Shown here piece by piece: positions 1 to 4,643 of a stretch of DNA of 22,714 nt. A program made the translations under genes and the position numbers. Below the pieces are notes generated by a model, which saw only the letters and a list, made by a program, of their open reading frames with translations, did not search any database and was not told the origin of the DNA. The stretch is from UBA4736 sp002404015 (GTDB lineage: Bacteria; Chloroflexota; Dormibacteria; Dormibacterales; Dormibacteraceae). How positions within the stretch are numbered: position 1 is the stretch's first letter; each line of letters opens with the position of its first letter. The stretch lies in assembly GCA_036747295.1 (NCBI GenBank), contig DAIOCN010000035.1:1-22714 (forward strand), in the 5' to 3' direction.

Positions 1-2
1 CA

Positions 3-122
3 TCCTCGAAAAGGTCAACCGTTGTCGAGCTATTTCTCGAACGGAGCACTAGCGTCCTCGCTCACTTAGACCACGTGCTGGCGTCCTACGCCGTCGTGGG
101 GCGTGTAGCAGGCCGTCAGTAG
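3..122 (+). CDS. Possible C-terminal end of an upstream phage gene (partial)
   Basis: This frame is open from the window edge to a TAG at 120-122. The 39 visible residues (ending AVVGRVAGRQ) look moderately protein-like, with an amphipathic stretch TVVELFLERS. A second frame is also open from base 2 to a TAG at 50-52, so the choice of frame is uncertain. No family is recognised. Its place just before a tape-measure-like gene would fit a small tail gene. The 90 bases that follow (123-213) hold no convincing gene, only a weak inverted repeat around 157-180 and the ribosome binding site of the next ORF. Confidence 0.25.
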   Translation, partial: SSKRSTVVELFLERSTSVLAHLDHVLASYAVVGRVAGRQ

Positions 123-213
123 CGACTCTCGCAATCGCCTTTCCCCCCTTCACGCCTGGCCGTCCATTTGCGGGCGGCCGGGTCGTGAAGCACACCCCAA
201 ACAGGAGACAACC

Positions 214-252
214 GTGACTGACCACTACGCACCGAAGGCGGCCAACAGCTAA
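214..252 (+). CDS. 12-codon leader ORF overlapping the tape-measure-like start
   Basis: A GTG at 214 sits 5 bases after a good Shine-Dalgarno sequence (AGGAGA, 203-208). It opens a 12-codon frame, VTDHYAPKAANS, ending at TAA 250-252. The last A of this stop is the first base of the ATG of the next gene (TAATG). The downstream ATG has no good ribosome binding site of its own, so the arrangement suggests termination-reinitiation coupling. It may be a true leader peptide, or the real start of translation may lie elsewhere. No homology is claimed for so short a peptide. Confidence 0.45.
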   Translation: MTDHYAPKAANS

Positions 253-2063
253 TGGCCGAGGAGTCGATTCTCGATATCCTCATCCGCTCCAGCGCCAACC
301 TTGGCGGCTTCGCAGCGGCAGAGGCCGCCACCGGCAACCTGACGACTGCCGTCAACACCCAGGGCGGCGCCCTGACCGGCCTGACGACCAAGCACGCGGC
401 GCACGCCCAAGTCCTGACCACAACCGCAACCGCCGAGCGCGACGTCACCAAAGAGGCCGACTCAATGGCGCGGGCGCTGGGCTCAGCCGGCGACCAGGGC
501 GCCAAGGCGATCTCGCGTTTCGAGTCCCTCGGCGGCGTGCTGGCCTCCAGCGGCGCCATGGGACTCGGCATCGGTGCGGCGCTAGTGGGAACCACCGCGC
601 TGATCGCGGGCGGCAAGGCCGCCATTGACAACGCCGACACGCTGGAGAAGTCCACGCTCCTGCTGACCCAGGCGTATGACTCACAGGGCCAGTCACTCCA
701 GAACCAGGGCTACTGGATCAACCAGTTCCTCGATACCAATCGCAAGTACATCGACAACCAGTACGCAGCGCGCGATTCAATCGCCTCGCTGGTGCGAGCT
801 GGCTACGACCAGGTAACGGTCCAGCGCATCGCCACCGATGCACTCGACTTCGCGGCGGCCAAAAACATCTCCTACGCCACCGCCTCGACGGAACTCAACC
901 TAGCCCTACAAGGCAACACCCGCGGCCTCCGCGACCTCGGCCTTTCGGCCATCGAGGTGACTGCCATCATGAGCCAGGCCACGCGCGACAACAAGGAGCT
1001 GGCGACCGCCAACAAGACCCTGACGGCCGATACAGACAAGCTCGCCAAGGCCGAGGAAACGCTCCACAAAGAGGAGGACGTTCTCCACGCCAAGCGCGTT
1101 GTGACCGCTGCGGACCTCGACGTTCTGCACCAGAAGCAGAAGGCCGTGAATGACCTTACCGCCAAGGTGGTCACCGACCAGAACGCCCTCGCGGACGCCA
1201 ATGGCAACATTGCCACCACCGCTTCCGACCAGGCTAAGCTGCTGGATACGCTAGAGCCGAAACTGGCGAAGGCACGCGATACCGCCACCTCCCTAACCCA
1301 GTCCCAGCGCGACCTCAACAAATCGTGGCAGGACGCCTCTGCGGCAGCGGGCGGCCCATTGGCCGAGGCGGCCTCCAACGCGATCAACATCGGGCTCTCT
1401 ACTGGAAGGATCATCGGGGAGATTAACGCTCGCAGCGGGCCGGTTGGTGGTCCGACCAATCTCCAACTCGCCGGACCCGATCCGAGCACCCCCACGGCGT
1501 CTGCGGCCAGTGACCAGGCGGGCATCGAGGCCGGCGTCAAACGCTGGGAGGACGCGCGGGCCAAGTACCAGACGATCTTGACGAGCACAAATAATGACGT
1601 CGATAGCGCCGTCACACGCCGCAAGGCGGCGATGGCCGATCTAGCCGGGAACATGACGGCCGCCTATGACGGCATAGACGAGAGTGCGCGGAAGGACAAG
1701 GACACTGGGGTCGCCTCAATGCGCGCCCTCGACGATGCCGCCAAGGCGGCCGATACTCAGTGGGTGATTTCCCACGAGTCAATGGGGGCCAACGCTAACA
1801 AGCTCCAGTCCGTTGTCGAGGGCGCCTATGGTCGCATGGATCAGTCGGTTGGCCTCGACCTCGACAACATCGCCCGCTCGCTCCACAACTACACCGAACG
1901 CCAGGACGAAGCCAATCGCTACGTCGATACGGCCACGCCGTACTTCGACAACTTGGCGCGAGCCGCACACAACGCCCAAGAACGCATCGACGCCCTGCGC
2001 GATTCGGCGGCTAAGCCCATCGTCGTAAACGTCGGCCTGACGACCTACCAGCTAGCCGTTTAG
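252..2063 (+). CDS. Phage tail tape-measure-like protein
   Basis: This is a 603-residue protein of phage-tail type. The N-terminal 90 residues are Ala/Thr-rich and helical. A Gly/Ala hydrophobic stretch follows at about 96-120 (GAMGLGIGAALVGTTALIAG), as in many tape-measure proteins. Residues about 170-235 hold the pattern seen in tape-measure cores, with runs of Ala-rich helix and LALQGNTRGLRDLGLS, where the family typically has a GN..GL..LG motif. Residues about 245-360 are charged and heptad-like, consistent with coiled coil. The C-terminus is again helical and rich in Ala, Asp and Asn. Tape-measure proteins set tail length and are injected with the DNA. At 603 residues it is short for a long-tailed phage. 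The start is the ATG overlapping the leader ORF stop. No tail-tip or baseplate gene follows, which is unusual. The family call is by pattern, not alignment. Confidence 0.6.
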   Translation: MAEESILDILIRSSANLGGFAAAEAATGNLTTAVNTQGGALTGLTTKHAAHAQVLTTTATAERDVTKEADSMARALGSAGDQGAKAISRFESLGGVLASSGAMGLGIGAALVGTTALIAGGKAAIDNADTLEKSTLLLTQAYDSQGQSLQNQGYWINQFLDTNRKYIDNQYAARDSIASLVRAGYDQVTVQRIATDALDFAAAKNISYATASTELNLALQGNTRGLRDLGLSAIEVTAIMSQATRDNKELATANKTLTADTDKLAKAEETLHKEEDVLHAKRVVTAADLDVLHQKQKAVNDLTAKVVTDQNALADANGNIATTASDQAKLLDTLEPKLAKARDTATSLTQSQRDLNKSWQDASAAAGGPLAEAASNAINIGLSTGRIIGEINARSGPVGGPTNLQLAGPDPSTPTASAASDQAGIEAGVKRWEDARAKYQTILTSTNNDVDSAVTRRKAAMADLAGNMTAAYDGIDESARKDKDTGVASMRALDDAAKAADTQWVISHESMGANANKLQSVVEGAYGRMDQSVGLDLDNIARSLHNYTERQDEANRYVDTATPYFDNLARAAHNAQERIDALRDSAAKPIVVNVGLTTYQLAV

Positions 2064-2116
2064 GGCGGCCCACAAGATACTGGGCCGCTGAGCGGAGCGT
2101 GTCATTCCCGAAAAGA

Positions 2117-2142
2117 AGAAGGCGGCCCAGGGGCCGCCTTCT
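2117..2142. terminator. Strong hairpin between convergent genes, likely bidirectional terminator
   Basis: An 11-bp perfect stem (AGAAGGCGGCC with GGCCGCCTTCT) closes a 4-base loop. It lies between the ends of the plus-strand tape-measure-like gene (2063) and the minus-strand hypothetical gene (2168). Read on the minus strand the stem is followed by a T-rich run (TCTTTTC), so it fits an intrinsic terminator best for the minus-strand gene. On the plus strand the tail is A-rich (TGAACAAAT), so termination there would be weaker. Confidence 0.75.
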
Positions 2143-2167
2143 GAACAAATACGAATGTGAAGGACGC

Positions 2168-2659
2168 TTACGTGCGGGCGGCCTCCAGCAGCCTGACGAG
2201 GTGACGGGCTACGGCGAGCGGGTCAGTCTCGGCAGCCTGCCAGTCCTCGTACTTCCGAAGGATCTCGGCCGCCATCTCCGGGCTCATGGCGTCTTTTCTG
2301 GGCACCGTGCGGAACCCCATCAGCCAAGCCAGCCGGCGAACAAGCGAGGCCGGATTGTTCCAGCGCTTCTCCAACTTGTCGAGCTTGTTCTCGACTCCGC
2401 TCATCCACCCCCTCAACTCGTCGTCTTCCGACTCTTTCATCTCGGGACTGACGGCAGCCTGGCTCACGGATCCGGCCTCTAGGTGATCGCGAAGCTCGGT
2501 TGCGCGGGCAAGGGCAAGGGGATCGTCTCGCTCCTCCAGAACGACGACCAGGCGCCGCGCGAGGGCGACAGGGTCGAAGACCAGCTTTCGGACCGACGCC
2601 GCCTCGCTCTGCAACTCAGCAAACGTGCCCCGCAACTCGTCTTGGTAAGTGGCCGCCAT
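2168..2659 (-). CDS. Hypothetical protein with internal DPxxLARxL repeats
   Basis: The product is a 163-residue acidic, helical protein of no family I recognise. The ATG at 2659 is preceded by GGGAG about 8 bases upstream. A short motif recurs four times: DPVALARRLVVVLEE (29-43), DPLALARATELRDHLE (46-61), NPASLVRRLAWLMG (102-115) and DPLAVARHLVRLLEA (146-160). Two copies are followed at similar distance by SPEM (71-74 and 126-129) and a Trp, so residues 45-85 and 101-140 look like diverged tandem repeats. No signal peptide or membrane segment is visible. It lies inside the integrated element, between the integrase and the tape-measure-like gene and convergent with the latter. It may be an accessory phage protein, but its function is unknown. 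Confidence 0.65.
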   Translation of the reverse strand: MAATYQDELRGTFAELQSEAASVRKLVFDPVALARRLVVVLEERDDPLALARATELRDHLEAGSVSQAAVSPEMKESEDDELRGWMSGVENKLDKLEKRWNNPASLVRRLAWLMGFRTVPRKDAMSPEMAAEILRKYEDWQAAETDPLAVARHLVRLLEAART

Positions 2660-2723
2660 GGCTCAGACTCCCTATGGGGCATCGGCCAGGCCAGCGGGTG
2701 AATCGCTGCGTCTGCCGGTGCCT

Positions 2724-2746
2724 CATCGGGCAGTATGCGCCCGATG
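2724..2746. repeat. Inverted repeat in the integrase-hypothetical intergenic region
   Basis: CATCGGGC and GCCCGATG form a perfect 8-bp stem around a 7-base loop. It lies 65 bases upstream of the minus-strand gene at 2659 and could be an operator, a 5' leader hairpin or part of an integrase/excisionase site. Nothing further can be said from sequence. Confidence 0.5.
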
Positions 2747-2788
2747 GCGCTCCGGCGAACCGGCCTTATGAACGAAGGTTGCAGCATC

Positions 2789-2805
2789 CCGCATGATTCA
2801 TGCGG
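2789..2805. repeat. 17-bp palindrome, candidate operator
   Basis: CCGCATGATTCATGCGG is a perfect palindrome around a central T. It lies 23 bases past the integrase stop and 130 bases upstream of the next minus-strand gene. A one-base spacer suits a dimeric DNA-binding protein site better than an RNA hairpin. Together with the inverted repeat at 2724-2746 it makes the 168-base gap (2660-2827) unusually structured. No gene is seen there. Confidence 0.5.
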
Positions 2806-2827
2806 ATAGCCGCAAGTCGGCCGCTGA

Positions 2828-3781
2828 CTAGCCGCCCTCCCCCTCCCCGTCGTCACTTGCCACTGACCGCATGAGCGCGTCGTAGGTATTCGCCGGTTTG
2901 ATGTGGCTGTAAACCCGATCAATCATGGCCGTCGATTCATGGCCCACGATCTCTTTCAGGTGCATCGGCCCCAGGCCGCGGTTGAGGGCACGGGTGATGT
3001 AGGTGTGCCTGAAAAGATGCGGGTGGACCCGCTTTTGGATCTCGGCGTCCACGGCCAGGTTGCGGATCAGTTGCTGAACGCCAGACTCCGTGAGTGGCGC
3101 GTAGGTCTGCCCTCCGCGCACCCGCCGAGAGCCGATGAACAGGTGCTCCGAGTTGGCATGGCGGGAGCGCTCCTTGGCGGCGAAGGCGTTCAGGTCCTCC
3201 CACAGCTCAGACTCCACGGGCACGTCTCGATCCTTGGCGCCCTTGCCCGTGACGTGGAGGAAGTAGCGGGCACGATCGCCACGACCGTCCGAGCGCAAGT
3301 CCTCGACTCTGAGGCCGACCAGTTCGCCCACCCGAAGGCCGGAACCGTACAGGGTCCGGATGATGAGCCGGTCCCGGTCGCTCTTGGCCTCGCGGATCAT
3401 GGACCTGACCTCCTGGCCGCTCAGCGTGTCTCTGAGCTGCCGCCTAGGGAGTTTTACCGAGGGCGCCTTGGCGCCGGCCTTGATCCACCCCAAGAACAGA
3501 TTGATCGCCCGGAGATAGGTGTGGACTGAGTGCACGGACAGCTTGCCTCGGCTCCCGCCCTTCGTCCGTAGTTGGTCGGCCAACCGCTCAAGGGTTTCGT
3601 CTGTGATGTCAGAGGCCCGCTCGATACCCTCGGCCTCGCAGAAGGGGAGTAGGACGCCGCGGAGCGAGTAGCCGTAGGAGTTCTTGAGTGTGCTGGTCGC
3701 GATGCCCTCCAGCCGCTTGCGCCTCAGAAACGCCTCGATCTCGTCCGCGAGGGTTCGCAGTTCAGCCGCTTTGTTGTCCAT
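2828..3781 (-). CDS. int: Tyrosine recombinase / phage integrase
   Basis: This site-specific recombinase is 317 residues from the chosen start. The N-terminal part (about 10-105) is a SAM-like, core-binding helical domain. The catalytic domain has every expected residue: R150 in GSGLRVGEL, K180 in GKGAKDRDV, H255 and R258 in HPHLFRH, H281 in VGHEST and the nucleophile Y291 in RVYSHI. The frame stays open back to an ATG at 3901, inside the tRNA gene, but the first 40 residues so added are unlike the family, so the ATG at 3781 is preferred. A purine-rich AGGAAGGAAG lies about 18 bases upstream, and TATAGC lies just before the ATG. The gene sits immediately beyond the 3' end of tRNA-Thr, so the tRNA gene is the probable attachment site. 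Confidence 0.92.
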   Translation of the reverse strand: MDNKAAELRTLADEIEAFLRRKRLEGIATSTLKNSYGYSLRGVLLPFCEAEGIERASDITDETLERLADQLRTKGGSRGKLSVHSVHTYLRAINLFLGWIKAGAKAPSVKLPRRQLRDTLSGQEVRSMIREAKSDRDRLIIRTLYGSGLRVGELVGLRVEDLRSDGRGDRARYFLHVTGKGAKDRDVPVESELWEDLNAFAAKERSRHANSEHLFIGSRRVRGGQTYAPLTESGVQQLIRNLAVDAEIQKRVHPHLFRHTYITRALNRGLGPMHLKEIVGHESTAMIDRVYSHIKPANTYDALMRSVASDDGEGEGG

Positions 3782-3853
3782 TCCCGCTATAGTGCGCGCT
3801 TCCTTCCTAGAAGTAAAGGGGTAGTTGTGGGGCGCTTGAGGGTGGGCTGGGTT

Positions 3854-3878
3854 GCCGCTTTTGAATACGGAAAGCGGC
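3854..3878. repeat. Inverted repeat between integrase and tRNA-Thr
   Basis: GCCGCTTT and AAAGCGGC form a perfect 8-bp stem with a 9-base spacer. It begins 14 bases past the 3' end of the tRNA on the tRNA-coding strand. It lacks a T run, so it is a poor intrinsic terminator. An integrase arm-type site, an operator for the integrase or a tRNA processing/termination signal are all possible. A short direct repeat GTGGAG (3881-3886, 3891-3896) lies beside it. Confidence 0.5.
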
Positions 3879-3891
3879 TTGTGGAGTGATG

Positions 3892-3967
3892 TGGAGCCCA
3901 TGACGCGATTCGAACGCGTGACCTCTTCCTTACCAAGGAAGTGCTCTGCCGCCTGAGCTACATGGGC
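3892..3967 (-). tRNA. tRNA-Thr(GGT) with encoded CCA
   Basis: The gene folds into a complete cloverleaf. The acceptor stem is GCCCATG/CATGGGC, the D stem GCTC/GAGC, the anticodon stem CTTCC/GGAAG with loop TTGGTAA (anticodon GGT, Thr), the variable loop AGGTC and the T stem ACGCG/CGCGT with loop TTCGAAT. The discriminator is T, followed by an encoded CCA. It resembles bacterial tRNA-Thr(GGT) in layout. It lies 21 bases after the last gene of the long minus-strand operon, so it may be part of that transcript. Its 3' end abuts the integrase, so it is the likely attachment site of the left-hand element and has been restored intact. Confidence 0.95.
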
Positions 3968-3988
3968 TTGGCGCGCCGACGGTCGATT

Positions 3989-4204
3989 TTACCCGCTGGC
4001 TCCGGAGCCCTTCTCCCGCTTCAGCTTGAACGTGGCGATGGCGGCCTCGCTGTAGCGATCCACCATCCGCACGTAGCGGGCGGCGTCCTCGGCCAGGTCC
4101 TCGTCGTGGCGGTGACGCCGGCCCATCGCGATCACCGCGAAGCGGCCGCCTCGGAAGTAGGGCACCAGGTTCTCCAGCTTGAACGGCGGATCCCCTCGTG
4201 CCAC
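3989..4204 (-). CDS. Small hypothetical protein, 71 residues
   Basis: The product is a short charged protein: MARGDPPFKLENLVPYFRGG at the N-terminus, then a probable beta segment (RFAVIAMGRRH) and a helical C-terminus rich in Asp, Glu, Lys and Arg. The start is GTG at 4204, one base after the redoxin stop, with GGTGGG about 5 bases upstream; translational coupling is likely. No domain is recognised and there is no membrane segment or signal peptide. It is the last protein gene of the long operon. Its balanced composition and tight spacing favour a real gene, but no homology evidence is available here. Confidence 0.6.
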   Translation of the reverse strand: MARGDPPFKLENLVPYFRGGRFAVIAMGRRHRHDEDLAEDAARYVRMVDRYSEAAIATFKLKREKGSGASG

Positions 4205-4205
4205 C

Positions 4206-4643
4206 TCAGCCCACCGCTGCGAAGACCACGTCGTCCTCGGGCCGGTCCTCGAAGTCCCCGCCGACGTACGAGAGCGCGATCGAGCGGTCTGGCCGGACCA
4301 GGAAGATCGCCGGCTTGGCGATGTTCCCTTCCGCTTCGTTGAGCACCCCCCACTCCCTGATCACCCGGCTCTCGGGATCGGCCAGGAGCGGGAACGGCAG
4401 GAGGAGCTTCTCGATCATCGCCCGGTTCTGCTCCGGGGAGTCAACAGAGATCCCGACAACCTGCAGCCCCGCTCCCTGGAAGCGCTCCCAACCCCTAGCG
4501 TACGAGGCCAACTGCCCGTTGCAGTAGGGTCACCAGTCGCCGCGGTAGAAGACGAGCAGGACGGGGCCTCGGGCGAGCGCCTCGGCCAGCCGCCAGGGGC
4601 TGCCCGACTGGTCCGGTAGCTCGAAGTCAATCGCCGTGTCCAC
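4206..4643 (-). CDS. Redoxin (peroxiredoxin-like, AhpC/TSA) with in-frame TGA, probable selenoprotein
   Basis: This is a thioredoxin-fold peroxiredoxin-like protein of 145 residues when the in-frame TGA at 4530-4532 is read through. The start is GTG at 4643, preceded by AGGAGGAGA and overlapping the upstream gene by 17 bases. The first 37 codons read in frame to LLVFYRGDW, then TGA, then PYCNGQLASY. In this family the sequence is typically FYRGxWCPYC, so codon 38 is exactly the first Cys of the CxxC motif; Cys41 is kept, giving UxxC. Downstream are the usual thioredoxin-fold elements: VVGISVDSPEQN, LLLPFPLLADPESRVIREWGV and PAIFLVRPDRSIALSYVG. Selenocysteine insertion is the simplest reading, and a hairpin follows the TGA. 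TGA is a normal stop for neighbouring genes, so the code is not altered. A nonsense mutation or sequencing error (TGC to TGA) is the alternative. The likely role is thiol-dependent reduction of peroxides or disulfides. Confidence 0.8.
4493..4529 (-). promoter_or_regulatory. Candidate bacterial SECIS element
   Basis: On the mRNA strand the 37 bases directly after the TGA can fold symmetrically. The outer stem is CCCUA with UAGGG. It is followed by a 7-by-7 internal region that itself allows U-G, G-C and A-U pairs. The upper stem is GGGC with GCCU, and the apical loop is AGUUG. The loop starts 16 bases after the UGA and has G in its second position. Both agree with the general bacterial SECIS model (short hairpin inside the coding region, G among the first two loop bases). 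The fold was found by eye and no energy was computed. An alternative pairing shifted downstream (UUGGCCUC with GGGGUUGG) is mostly wobble and weaker. Confidence 0.5.

Noticed and set aside
3782..3901. Integrase start at the ATG inside the tRNA gene
   Set aside because: The added 40 residues (starting MGSTSLHKPL) do not look like an integrase N-terminus and would need the tRNA 3' end to be coding; the ATG at 3781 starts right before the family-like helix.
4530..4532. TGA read as a general sense codon (altered genetic code)
   Set aside because: TGA terminates neighbouring genes cleanly (dnaE, moxR, the large VWA gene, the permease), so only local recoding is plausible.
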